Shown: positions 34,366 through 43,003, counted from the first letter of the stretch. The stretch is DNA of 64,000 nt from an uncultured Bacteroides sp. (GCA_900544075.1 UQTJ01000011.1:35455-99454); one strand, 5' to 3'. The notes: a model not told the origin generated them from the letters alone. Made by a program: numbers and translations.

Positions 34366-34420
34366 TTTATCATTTAGCAACCGTTTAATTTCTGTTCAGC
34401 AACCGTTCACCGGCCGTTCA
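34366..34420 (-). repeat. Array of 11-bp units (five units) after the cytochrome c biogenesis gene
   Basis: Read on the minus strand, five exact 11-mers begin directly after the stop codon: TGAACGGCCGG (34410-34420), then TGAACGGTTGC and so on to TAAATGATAAA (34366-34376). The units are the same type as those after purT, in opposite orientation, so the two arrays flank the YhcG gene as an inverted pair. Confidence 0.7.
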
Positions 34421-34421
34421 C

Positions 34422-36626
34422 TCAGGCATAACTATGCATACCTCCAAGTATGAAATTTACTCCGAAATATGTTATCAGCACAGATATGAAAGCCAATATG
34501 CAGAAACGGTGGAAGAACATAGGATTCCTGAAACAACGGATAGACTCAGTATGCAGGGCTGCCGAGTAAATCAGCATGGTGATGAGTGCCCATACCTCTT
34601 TCGGATCCCATCCCCAATATCTTCCCCACGATACATTGGCCCAGATTGCTCCTATGAAGATTCCGAAAACCAACAGGAATACGGCAGGATAGAGAATTAT
34701 CCGACTGCTGTTTTCAAGACTGCTGATGTCACTGCTTCTGTTTCCGCTCCTATGGAGAATTTCAGCGGAAATACCGTTCAGCATCATTATGGCAAACAGG
34801 GAATACGAAATCATGATGGACATGACATGTATGCTCAGAAGAGGCGACGAGAGTACCGGCATCAGTGGAGTTATGGCAGGATTGCTGTCGCCCATCATTG
34901 CTACCAATAACGCAAGTCCGGAAATCATAAATCCTACGGAAACGGAGTTTTTCATCCGCTTGCGGAAAACAATGCTGAATGTTATAGAAACAACGGACAT
35001 AATCAGCATGGTTTCAAAGCCGTTTGAAACAGGTATATGTCCGCTTATTATCCATCGCAGCGCAATAATTACTGCCACATAGGCGAGGGTAGGGAACAGC
35101 AAAAAGTAAAGGCAACGGTTTATTCCATGATTATTTTTAGCCTTTATTATATTGTAAATCTGAAAGATATAACCGAAAAGTCCAACCGTGAGGCAGAACA
35201 TGGCGAGTAATTTCAGATTTGCTAACGAATTGTATATTCTTTCAGCCTTGAATTTCAGATTTGAGGGCAAGGATTTTCCCGCTTCCTTCTCCTGAAATCT
35301 TATGATTTTGTCTACGAGTTCCTCCGTTTCTTCAAAATCCTTCATTGCAACTTTTTCGGCCACATAGTTCATGCTGTATCTTATGAAAAGCCATTTTTCG
35401 CGTTCTATGCTCGACGGCAGATTGTCGGGGACGGAATACCACGTAAATGTACCTTTCTCTTTATCGAACACGGGGTATATCTTCAGAAGATTTCCCGTAC
35501 ATAGAGAGCTGATAAGGCTGAATTTCTCTGCTGCTTCTTCCAGCTCACGTATGTGTGTTCTGTCTTTCTCAGTCTTCAGCTGTTCGTCTATCTTGAATCC
35601 GTCGGTTCCGATAAAGTCCGTCAGTTTTGCGTATTGGCTTTCTATGCCCAAAACTTTCTGCACATATTTGCTTTTTATACGGATGAAAGGTTCCTCTTTC
35701 CAGTAGTCGTAGTAGAAAAAGCATCCTGTAAGCACCTGTTCTGCCGACAGCCCTTCGTAGCTTTTCTTTCCGTAAATCTTCTTGGTGAAGTCTATTGCAA
35801 GAGTTTGGAGCGGTGCAATTCGTCCGTTATGATTTATGCGTAAGTTTCCGAATACTTCAGCCGTGCCTTCCGGTAGTACCGGTGGTAATTTGCTTCCGGC
35901 AAACGATGATACAAAAGGTATGAGCAGGAGCACGCATGCCGCAGAAATCCTCCTCGTGAAAGCCGATTTTTTCTCAAAAAAGAACAGTGCCATCGAAAGA
36001 AAGAGGAGTATATATCCGCTGTAGGTAACAGCAATCCCAATCGGGTCGTGGCTTACATACAGGGTACTGCCTTTTCCGTCGGCATCATATCCCGACTGAT
36101 AGAAGCGGTAGCCTCTGTGTCGTAATATCCGGTTCATAGAAACTGTTCCTTCTAAATCCGCGCCATCCTGTATGGTTATCGTGCTTACATAGTCCATGGG
36201 TGTGGTGGTACCGGAATAATATTCTGTACGGAAGCCCTTTAGCGAAACGCTGAAAGGGAGTTTGTGTTCCGCATTGTCGGCCGTCCGGAAACACTGTTGG
36301 GGATTTTCGTCCATTCTGAGATGTATGCTACCTTGCACTCCGAAGACATGAGTGATGAATGCCCCTGTCAGGATTATTATAAAGGAGGCATGCATACAGA
36401 AAGTGATTATCCGCCGGTATAGTTTCCGCTTGAGAATATAGGTTATTCCGGAAATGGCTGCAAGGAACCATAGGGCTATAAACAGTGGGTTGGAATAGAA
36501 ATGCCGGTTTACAAATGGTGTACCGTAAGTTTTTTCTGCTATAGTGGCTGTCACCATGATAATTATCAGCAGCGACATGGCTGTGAAGGAAATGTGTTTT
36601 GATATTTGGGGCGGCAGTTTTATCAT
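34422..36626 (-). CDS. Cytochrome c biogenesis protein, fused CcsB(ResB)-CcsA
   Basis: A 734-residue polytopic membrane protein of system II cytochrome c maturation. The N-terminal part resembles ResB/CcsB (membrane segments near 15-35, 50-70 and 80-105, then a periplasmic part to about 205, and a segment near 210-225). A periplasmic region follows (about 255-450). The C-terminal CcsA part has about eight helices and the haem-handling WWD-type motif WGRYWGWDPKEVW, with flanking His residues. It attaches haem to CxxCH proteins outside the membrane. It is downstream of the di-heme oxidoreductase gene and is a plausible dedicated maturase for it. Confidence 0.9.
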   Translation of the reverse strand: MIKLPPQISKHISFTAMSLLIIIMVTATIAEKTYGTPFVNRHFYSNPLFIALWFLAAISGITYILKRKLYRRIITFCMHASFIIILTGAFITHVFGVQGSIHLRMDENPQQCFRTADNAEHKLPFSVSLKGFRTEYYSGTTTPMDYVSTITIQDGADLEGTVSMNRILRHRGYRFYQSGYDADGKGSTLYVSHDPIGIAVTYSGYILLFLSMALFFFEKKSAFTRRISAACVLLLIPFVSSFAGSKLPPVLPEGTAEVFGNLRINHNGRIAPLQTLAIDFTKKIYGKKSYEGLSAEQVLTGCFFYYDYWKEEPFIRIKSKYVQKVLGIESQYAKLTDFIGTDGFKIDEQLKTEKDRTHIRELEEAAEKFSLISSLCTGNLLKIYPVFDKEKGTFTWYSVPDNLPSSIEREKWLFIRYSMNYVAEKVAMKDFEETEELVDKIIRFQEKEAGKSLPSNLKFKAERIYNSLANLKLLAMFCLTVGLFGYIFQIYNIIKAKNNHGINRCLYFLLFPTLAYVAVIIALRWIISGHIPVSNGFETMLIMSVVSITFSIVFRKRMKNSVSVGFMISGLALLVAMMGDSNPAITPLMPVLSSPLLSIHVMSIMISYSLFAIMMLNGISAEILHRSGNRSSDISSLENSSRIILYPAVFLLVFGIFIGAIWANVSWGRYWGWDPKEVWALITMLIYSAALHTESIRCFRNPMFFHRFCILAFISVLITYFGVNFILGGMHSYA

Positions 36627-36718
36627 ATGTAAATCTGTGTTTATTCAAAAGACTGTCCCCGTACTTCTTTCCGAGGGCAGTCATGTTATGTGATGATAAC
36701 TATAAATCTGTATTGTTT

Positions 36719-36802
36719 GACAGCTGTCGGACGAACGTCTGACACGTGTCGTCCATATATCCGACAGCTGTCAGTCATATGTTTGACACGTGTCAAACGA
36801 TA
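36719..36802. repeat. Four alternating 10-bp palindromes with 22-bp period
   Basis: GACAGCTGTC (36719-36728), GACACGTGTC (36741-36750), GACAGCTGTC (36763-36772) and GACACGTGTC (36785-36794) are spaced by exactly 22 bp, that is two 11-bp units. The array lies in the 263-bp gap between the cytochrome c biogenesis gene and the di-heme oxidoreductase gene, 87 bp past the stop of the latter. No other feature was found in this gap. Confidence 0.85.
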
Positions 36803-36889
36803 GATTTTTTTAGTCTGAATATACTTCGCAATCCGAATAAAGCATGCGGAAGTCTATTCGTTTATGATTTTAATTCAGAAGATTTATCT

Positions 36890-38566
36890 TTATATAGAGT
36901 CGATAAACTTGACTATTGCATCCCTGTCTTCTTTTGATAACTCTCTGAATTTCTGCACGGTATAATATGCATCACTCTTTTCGTTGCCATGCCACATGAT
37001 AGCTTCTATTACGTTGCGTGCACGGTTGTCATGCAGTCTGTCTGCCGTAGGCGAGCCGGTACATCTCTGGTGAAGTCCTCTTCCCCAGAGCGGAGTGGTT
37101 CGGCACCATCCTGTACGGATATCGTTCACCATGTATAGCTTATGCTGAATCATGTCCGAATAAGGCCATATCTTCTGGTTAGGATACTTTGGCAGACGGC
37201 TGTCGCCCTTGCTGAAAACTCCGTTAGGGTCGTAGAAATTGTCGTCGCCTGTAGTCCATGACGGTTTGTGGCAGTATGTGCAGCCAATCTGTTCGAAGAG
37301 TTCCTTGCCTTTCAGTACATCCGGGTCGTCTACATTCCTTGCTGCCGGAACAGCAAGGCCTCTGTGCCATACCATGAAATCAACGTAATCCTCGTCGCTC
37401 ATTTCTACGTCAAGTTCTTTCGAGGTGAGATATTCCTTAATTGCTTTTTCGATGTCTGCTGCATTATCGCTTGCCGGATGCCATGTCGGATGGTTGTTAT
37501 TCGGATCTACCTTTTCTATATATTCCTTATATCCGGCCTGTACTTCCGGGTCTTTTGCAGAAAAATCTGCGTATGTTCCTGCAGCGTCAAGATAATGATA
37601 TCTTCTGTTCGTTCTTGTCACGTTTGTGATATTCCATAGGGCGTTTGTTCCAGCCGCATCCTGTAGAGGTCCGCGGCTAAGGGCATATGTGAATTTGAAC
37701 GGATGTTCTTCCATAGGGGTCCCGGAGATAACATCTGTAGGCTTGGTGTTGCTGTATTGTTTCACCCATTCTCCATTCTTGAAGAATGCCGGATTTATAC
37801 CGTTAGGCAATAGTCCGTCGGCTTCCTGTTTTGCATATTCGGCTTTCAAGTCTTCGTCTGAGATAGCGTCAAGAAGTCCTGTTCCATATATACCGATAGT
37901 TGATTCTAATCTGACGGCATAATCTTCGGGCAGTGTATATCCTTGATTATAGACATATATAGCTTCTTTAGGAATTGTGACTTCCGGATATTGCAGCTCG
38001 TATTTCTCACCATCTGGGAAAGTGTTGTTCCACTGGTCTGTATGGTTTTTCCATTCCACGGTAATCTTGCTTTCGTCCAATGGAGCCTTGAAAGGTTCCA
38101 CAGCATGTGTCTGCGGCATACCTGCAAGCCAGCTGACATATGCATCAGTCTGTGGGTTATATACCACGAGCAGACATCCGTTCCCTATACCATTGGTATC
38201 GAATTTTCCTGCGGGAAGCCTTTTACCGTGACCGTAGCCAGGGTGGCAGTGGATGCACGAAGTACGGATATACACAGGACCAAGTCCGCTTCTCACTCCT
38301 TCCTGATTGCTCATGAAAGGTTTCTCAAACAGAGCCTCACCGTTTTTGAACTGGCTGTCCATTCCTGCCTGTTCCACAGCCGGAGTTGGCTGTTCGAGGG
38401 CGTTTGAGGTAGCGAGGAAAACTGTACCAAGCTGACCACCGGTGTAGTACCATTCCGGCAAGTCGCCGTTCTGCTGATTGTCGTTGTCAGGCAAGTCGTT
38501 TGTATTGTCATTACATGCAGTAAGTCCTGCAAGTAATGCTGTACCTAATAAATAAAGTTTCTTCAT
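36890..38566 (-). CDS. Di-heme oxidoreductase family lipoprotein (DUF1111/DHOR)
   Basis: A 558-residue lipoprotein with leader MKKLYLLGTALLAGLTAC (Cys18). Two covalent haem sites are visible: TSCIHCH (C104/C107/H108) and IGCTYCHK near residue 432. The spacing, GRGLHQRCTG near the C-terminus and overall length fit the di-haem oxidoreductase (thiol oxidoreductase) family related to MauG/CcpA peroxidases. It probably acts on the cell surface or in the periplasm. It lies 15 bp after the imelysin gene in a same-strand operon. In other bacteria imelysins and DHOR proteins occur together in iron-regulated loci. Confidence 0.9.
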   Translation of the reverse strand: MKKLYLLGTALLAGLTACNDNTNDLPDNDNQQNGDLPEWYYTGGQLGTVFLATSNALEQPTPAVEQAGMDSQFKNGEALFEKPFMSNQEGVRSGLGPVYIRTSCIHCHPGYGHGKRLPAGKFDTNGIGNGCLLVVYNPQTDAYVSWLAGMPQTHAVEPFKAPLDESKITVEWKNHTDQWNNTFPDGEKYELQYPEVTIPKEAIYVYNQGYTLPEDYAVRLESTIGIYGTGLLDAISDEDLKAEYAKQEADGLLPNGINPAFFKNGEWVKQYSNTKPTDVISGTPMEEHPFKFTYALSRGPLQDAAGTNALWNITNVTRTNRRYHYLDAAGTYADFSAKDPEVQAGYKEYIEKVDPNNNHPTWHPASDNAADIEKAIKEYLTSKELDVEMSDEDYVDFMVWHRGLAVPAARNVDDPDVLKGKELFEQIGCTYCHKPSWTTGDDNFYDPNGVFSKGDSRLPKYPNQKIWPYSDMIQHKLYMVNDIRTGWCRTTPLWGRGLHQRCTGSPTADRLHDNRARNVIEAIMWHGNEKSDAYYTVQKFRELSKEDRDAIVKFIDSI

Positions 38567-38581
38567 TGTAAATATTTATTA

Positions 38582-39769
38582 TTAATTCTCTGTCAGGATT
38601 TTTGATGCTTCGCTTAGTAAATCGGATACTTTTGTTACTGCGTTTATGGCATCCTTAGTCGCTTGTCCTGTAGCATTTTTTGCAAATGGTTCAGGAATCT
38701 TTCCTATAGCAGTTATGGCTGCAGTCATGGCATCCTTAAGTTCTTTGTCCTTATCTGCATTGACTGATGCAATGAAATCACTTACAGACTTGTCACCGTC
38801 TTTGCTTCCCTGATATGCATTCTGGATGCTTCTGATATTGTCTGCAAAGTCAACAATAGAGTTGAGGCTGTATGGAGATTCTATATAGTTTTTGTCATCA
38901 TCATTACTTCCGTTGGCAGGACGTCCCATCTTCTGTTCTGCCACTTCGTCCGCTATATCTATACATCCCTGCAGTATTTCCTGTGCGGCATCTGTATAGT
39001 TGACGTATTTACTACCTCCCTGTCCGGCATTTAGCATACTTTCGCCATAGTTGAAAGTTGGTTCAAGTTCGTTGTCTGTAAGTATAGTCTGTTTGTCTGA
39101 AGAAACATTGTCCATACCCGCCCATGATGCTTCAAGACGGATGCACTGGAAGCAGAGGTCTTCTGCTACGGCTGCCATGTAAATCATCTGATTGTCAGTG
39201 AATTTATTGATGCTTCGTGGCTCTGAATTATCTCCGTTTAGCTGGAACAGCATGTATTCTATAGCATGGAAACCAAGTAGACCATAACCTAAGTTGGCAC
39301 TAACGTATGAGCCGCCTCCGTTACCAATTGCAGTCATCATGCCATTGTTATTCAGCAGTTGTTCTAATGCATCTTTATCAAGTGGCCAAGAATCGATATG
39401 TGGGTCGATATTATAATCTGCTGCAGCACCGAAAAGGAATGCTTCGCTCAGCTCCCAGTATTTTCTTGATTCTTTCCAGTAGTCTCCGGCTTCAGCTATT
39501 TTGCTTGCAGCCAAAGTATTGTTGTCTGCTATGTATGCCTCTTTCGCTTCATTGCAGGCATTCATCAGATTGATAGCCGCATCCGCCATACTCTTGTAGG
39601 TAGGTATCACGGTGTTGTTCACGTAAGGAGTAACGGCATCCTTCAGAGTCTGTTCTTTTGCAGACAAGTCGCCTGTGTTTTCACTATTGTTGTCATCGCA
39701 CGATGTAACCGATGTTGCCATGATAGCACTCATTGCTATAAAGGCAGAAGTCTTTAAAATACTTTTCAT
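38582..39769 (-). CDS. Imelysin (peptidase M75 family) lipoprotein
   Basis: A 395-residue lipoprotein: leader MKSILKTSAFIAMSAIMATSVTSC, then a helical-bundle imelysin domain. The GxHxxE motif is GFHAIEYMLF (about residues 165-174), which holds the putative metal site. Imelysin proteins (IrpA, EfeO, IcmP) are involved in iron uptake; peptidase activity is doubtful. It is the second gene of the barrel-imelysin-DHOR set, 41 bp after the barrel gene. Confidence 0.92.
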   Translation of the reverse strand: MKSILKTSAFIAMSAIMATSVTSCDDNNSENTGDLSAKEQTLKDAVTPYVNNTVIPTYKSMADAAINLMNACNEAKEAYIADNNTLAASKIAEAGDYWKESRKYWELSEAFLFGAAADYNIDPHIDSWPLDKDALEQLLNNNGMMTAIGNGGGSYVSANLGYGLLGFHAIEYMLFQLNGDNSEPRSINKFTDNQMIYMAAVAEDLCFQCIRLEASWAGMDNVSSDKQTILTDNELEPTFNYGESMLNAGQGGSKYVNYTDAAQEILQGCIDIADEVAEQKMGRPANGSNDDDKNYIESPYSLNSIVDFADNIRSIQNAYQGSKDGDKSVSDFIASVNADKDKELKDAMTAAITAIGKIPEPFAKNATGQATKDAINAVTKVSDLLSEASKILTEN

Positions 39770-39810
39770 TTTGATTTTGAATTAAAGTTATACATGTTTG
39801 TTTTTTGTGG

Positions 39811-41103
39811 TTATCTTGTGAAAAATCCTGCGTAGGCTATGCCAAGCGATACGGCAGGCTCGTTGTTGTACATGCTTTTAAGAAGTCCTATAGAATATTC
39901 ACCCTTGATGACAATCTGTTTCATAGGGAAATAGTTAATACCTGCTGCTATGCGGTTTCTGCCGCAATACTCGTATTTCAGTCCGCTGGTTTTGTGCATT
40001 GAGTCATAGTAATCGTATCTTCCGAAGATGTAGAATTTTTGGTTCTTTGCCCTTGTCTTTTCAAACTGTGAGAAGAGGTCGTATCCGGCTTCTATTCCTG
40101 CTGCTATTGCATCCGAAGCTACAGCTTGTTTTGGGGAAGGGGAGTTGCTGCTCATTCCCATGTTATATTCGCTTATCAGCTGTGCGTCGGACAGGTGGCC
40201 GTAGTCGAAGTTTCCTCTTACTATCCAGTTATGACCGTTATATCCGAAGTCGAATGCACCTATAGCCACTGTACCTTTCACGTTCTTGAACTTCTCCTTC
40301 TTGCTTCTGCTCAGAGTGTTGCTGAATGAGTTGCCTATATATCCGCTTACAGAAAGCCTCAGTCCTTTTATCGAGTAATTATCCACCCTGAAAGCACCTG
40401 CCATGGCATTTGCAATCTTGAATTCGTATGGGCTTCCGGCTCCACCCTGAATCCAGTTCATGCGGTTGAAACGGTCGGAATCAAGCCCCGGCAGTAACAT
40501 GGCTTCGTATCTCCACTTTCCTGCCTGTCCCCAAAGGCTGATTCCTGTTTCGTGCCAAGTACAAGGCATAATAGTGTTTTCGCCTTCCGGACGGTAAACG
40601 CCGAAAAACTCAGTTGGCATATGATGCTGGTTTGTCCCTCCCACAGGCACTATGATGTGTCCCATCTTGATGTTGAATTCCTTGCAGAATGATTTCTGAA
40701 TCCAGAACTGTTCGAGTGCCACTTCGCCTCCGCGTTCTATTTCGCTTTCGTATTCGCCGGCTTCTTCCTCTTCTATTTCTACTGCACTTTCAGTACCACC
40801 GTGCTCAATTTCTATTTCGCTTCCCAAAGACCATCCTTTGCCGAAATCATAGCCAACGTAGAATACTACGTGCGGCAGGTCAAATCTGCCGTGACTTTCT
40901 CCGCTGTAGTTTTTCGCATCCGTGTACCTGAGATAATTGTCGCTGAAGAAGTTCCTGCTATATGCAGCCTCACCATAACCTCCGAAGGTCAGTCTGCTTT
41001 CTTTCTTTTCCTCTTTCTTGTTTTCTGCACTGCTGTCGGCTGTAGCGGCATTGAGTGTAATGGCCGAGAAAATGGCCGTAAATAAGATTCTTCCTGTTGC
41101 CAT
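39811..41103 (-). CDS. Outer-membrane porin-like beta-barrel protein
   Basis: A 430-residue protein with a signal peptide (about 1-22) and alternating amphipathic strands ending SLGIAYAGFFTR, as in an outer-membrane barrel. A Glu-rich loop, SAVEIEEEEAGEYESEIERGG (about 105-125), and a conserved PVGGTNQHHMPTEFFGVYRPEGEN loop stand out. This last motif is shared with Bacteroidetes porin-like proteins next to imelysin genes. I infer a channel for a metal or metal complex. It is the first gene of the operon, with a good promoter and a pair of operator-like repeats upstream. Confidence 0.78.
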   Translation of the reverse strand: MATGRILFTAIFSAITLNAATADSSAENKKEEKKESRLTFGGYGEAAYSRNFFSDNYLRYTDAKNYSGESHGRFDLPHVVFYVGYDFGKGWSLGSEIEIEHGGTESAVEIEEEEAGEYESEIERGGEVALEQFWIQKSFCKEFNIKMGHIIVPVGGTNQHHMPTEFFGVYRPEGENTIMPCTWHETGISLWGQAGKWRYEAMLLPGLDSDRFNRMNWIQGGAGSPYEFKIANAMAGAFRVDNYSIKGLRLSVSGYIGNSFSNTLSRSKKEKFKNVKGTVAIGAFDFGYNGHNWIVRGNFDYGHLSDAQLISEYNMGMSSNSPSPKQAVASDAIAAGIEAGYDLFSQFEKTRAKNQKFYIFGRYDYYDSMHKTSGLKYEYCGRNRIAAGINYFPMKQIVIKGEYSIGLLKSMYNNEPAVSLGIAYAGFFTR

Positions 41104-41138
41104 GATTTTATGTCTGTTTTATTGTTTTTAAGTCATGG

Positions 41139-41169
41139 CAAAGGTATCGGCTTTTCTATGTTACGTCAA
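41139..41169 (-). promoter_or_regulatory. Promoter of the barrel-imelysin-DHOR operon
   Basis: On the minus strand TTG (41167-41169), a 20-bp spacer, then TACCTTTG (41139-41146). The ATG at 41103 is 36 bp further on. Confidence 0.7.
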
Positions 41170-41217
41170 TACCTATAAATTGGTAAAATTATACTTAAAA
41201 ATACCTATAAGTAGGTA
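41170..41217. promoter_or_regulatory. Paired operator-like palindromes
   Basis: TACCTATAAATTGGTA (41170-41185) and TACCTATAAGTAGGTA (41202-41217), start to start 32 bp, about three helical turns. The second is a perfect TACCTA/TAGGTA inverted repeat, the first has one mismatch. They abut the -33 box of the barrel operon and lie 22 bp from a TATTTTTG -7 match (41240-41247) of the divergent DUF308 gene, so one regulator may act on both. Confidence 0.7.
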
Positions 41218-41303
41218 TATGAAGCAATCAAAATGGAGATATTTTTGTTATTTATGCAATAAATACTTAAATTCGTATTGATAATAAAAACAAAATTTTG
41301 GTT

Positions 41304-41891
41304 ATGAGGAATTTTAATTACTATGCATTGAGCAGTATATGTGCTCTAATAATAGGTGTACTGTTGGTGGTATGGCCTGGGGAAGCCGTAAGGTATCTTG
41401 TGATTACTATCGGGGTTCTGTTTCTGTTGCCGGGACTTATCGGAGTTTTTGGCTATTTGGCAACGGCCAAGCGCAGGGAAGAGGCTGGTATCAGGTCTGC
41501 TTTTCCGGTTGCAGCCGTAGGTAGTGCACTGCTCGGATTCTGGCTTATGATTATGCCTGACTTTTTCATTACTACACTGATGTATGTGTTGGGTGTATTG
41601 TTGGTGTTGGCAGGCCTTTCGCAACTGTTCAACTTCATCTCGGTGCGTAATTTTACTAAGGTGCCATTCCTGATGTATGTTGTTCCGGTATTGGTGTTAT
41701 TGGCCGGTATCGTAGTTCTGGCTAATCCGTTCCAAGCGGCAACTCTTCCTTTTACCATACTTGGTGTTTCGGCCATAGTCTATTCGCTCACAGACTTGAT
41801 AAGATTAATCCGTTTCAGAAAGAAGGTGATGAAGGAAGAAGAAAATATAGTGGATGTTACTCCGATTGAGGAAATAAAGGACGAGCAATAA
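41304..41891 (+). CDS. DUF308 (HdeD-like) membrane protein
   Basis: A 195-residue protein with six hydrophobic segments between residues 8 and 165 and a charged C-terminal tail (FRKKVMKEEEN then VDVTPIEEIKDEQ). Repeats of the type GVLLVVWPGEA and GFWLMIMPDF match DUF308, the HdeD family linked to acid resistance in enterics; the role here is unknown. The start is ATG 41304; a TTG two codons upstream is less likely. A TATTTTTG -7 element is at 41240-41247. Confidence 0.85.
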   Translation: MRNFNYYALSSICALIIGVLLVVWPGEAVRYLVITIGVLFLLPGLIGVFGYLATAKRREEAGIRSAFPVAAVGSALLGFWLMIMPDFFITTLMYVLGVLLVLAGLSQLFNFISVRNFTKVPFLMYVVPVLVLLAGIVVLANPFQAATLPFTILGVSAIVYSLTDLIRLIRFRKKVMKEEENIVDVTPIEEIKDEQ

Positions 41892-41892
41892 T

Positions 41893-41953
41893 AAAAAATC
41901 TAACAGCGTTCGAACAGTATTTAAATACCGTTAGAACGCTGTTAGATTTTTTT
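41893..41953. terminator. Bidirectional terminator built of 11-bp units
   Basis: A 19-bp stem pairs 41893-41911 with 41934-41952; core TCTAACAGCGTTC/GAACGCTGTTAGA, ending in seven T. The same stretch divides into exact 11-mers from 41900, for example CGAACAGTATT (41911-41921) and TAAATACCGTT (41922-41932), closely resembling the 13.2-kb array. It ends DUF308 on the plus strand and AraC on the minus strand. Confidence 0.9.
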
Positions 41954-42803
41954 ATAGTTCAGTGTTTCTGTACTGTTTAGGCGACATGCCTGTATATCTT
42001 TTGAAATATTTCCCGAAAAACGAAATGTCCGGGAAGTTAAGCGAGTAGGCAATCTCCTGAATGGTCATCTCGGTAGATTTCAGCTTCGCCTTTGCATCGT
42101 TTATGATGAATGATGATATGATATCAGTCAGTGTTTTACCCGTTATCTTCTTTATGGTAGTGCTGAGATGCTGTGGCGACAAGTGCATCTTTTCAGCATA
42201 AAAGCTGACATTTCTTTCTGTTTGATAGTTCATTACAACCGTCCTGACCAGTTCCTTTACTATCTCCTGGTTTCTGTTGTATTGCTGGTTTACGCTCTTT
42301 CCGTTCTTTATCAGATTTCCAAGTCCCAAAATCAGTTGGGTGAATGTCAGTGCAGCCTGTTCCTGAGTGATGACATTGTTGTATATATACTTGGCTTTTA
42401 TTATGATTCTTATATAGCTGTACATCAGTTCGTATCCTTTCTTTTCAAGCTGCAGTACAGGTTTCTCGAAAATGAAAGGAGTATATTCTATTGATTTTGA
42501 GAATAATGATGAACTGCGCACAAGTTCAGTGGCAAATCCTGCAAAAATAAATTTACAGTCGTCGCTCTGTTCCAGAACCTGAAAGTATAAATCGGGTAGC
42601 AGTATCAGCAGCGTCCCTTTTTTCATCGTGTATTGTGTGAGATGCACTGTTATTGTACATGTTCCCTGGAAACATAACAGAAACAAATATCCCGGAACCT
42701 TTGATGGAGTCTTGAATAAATGTTTGAAGTTTCCGGTTACATCTATTCCTGCCGTCAAGTCTATGTTTTGAGGTATATAATTCAGCTTTTCTATGTGTGT
42801 CAT
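41952..42803 (-). CDS. AraC family transcriptional regulator
   Basis: A 283-residue regulator. The N-terminal cupin-like domain (about 20-150: PGYLFLLCFQGTCTITVHL, KKGTLLILLPDLYFQVL) would sense a ligand. The C-terminal pair of helix-turn-helices (about 185-283) shows VSFYAEKMHLSPQHLSTTIKKITGKT and IQEIAYSLNFPDISFFGKYFKRYTGMSPKQYR, the AraC signature. Its target is unknown; the divergent DUF308 gene is convergent, not divergent, so regulation of a neighbour is not implied. A TTTG-N19-TAATTTTG promoter precedes it. Confidence 0.93.
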   Translation of the reverse strand: MTHIEKLNYIPQNIDLTAGIDVTGNFKHLFKTPSKVPGYLFLLCFQGTCTITVHLTQYTMKKGTLLILLPDLYFQVLEQSDDCKFIFAGFATELVRSSSLFSKSIEYTPFIFEKPVLQLEKKGYELMYSYIRIIIKAKYIYNNVITQEQAALTFTQLILGLGNLIKNGKSVNQQYNRNQEIVKELVRTVVMNYQTERNVSFYAEKMHLSPQHLSTTIKKITGKTLTDIISSFIINDAKAKLKSTEMTIQEIAYSLNFPDISFFGKYFKRYTGMSPKQYRNTEL

Positions 42804-42828
42804 ATTTTATGCTTGTTTCTACATAAAG

Positions 42829-42859
42829 CAAAATTACTTTATTATAGATAAAATCCAAA
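42829..42859 (-). promoter_or_regulatory. Promoter of the AraC gene
   Basis: On the minus strand TTTG (42856-42859), 19 bp, TAATTTTG (42829-42836): an excellent Bacteroidetes consensus match 26 bp before the ATG. Confidence 0.7.
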
Positions 42860-42931
42860 AAAAAGACTTGTTTTTCTTCGTTTTTGACTATTTATTTCTT
42901 CTTTTAGACATATTTAATTCCTTAACATAAA

Positions 42932-42981
42932 AACAAAATCCCTTGTACCGGAACAACTGTAATGTTTCCGATACAAGGGAT
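42932..42981 (-). terminator. Terminator after the aquaporin gene
   Basis: ATCCCTTGTA (42938-42947) pairs with TACAAGGGAT (42972-42981), inner CGGAA/TTCCG, then a T-rich tail on the minus strand. Confidence 0.85.
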
Positions 42982-43003
42982 ATAATGTCTCTCAGATATA
43001 TAA

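Noticed and set aside
36719..36802. Site-specific recombination (invertible promoter) site
   Set aside because: There is no recombinase gene in the window and the palindromes do not flank a promoter; periodic binding is the simpler reading.
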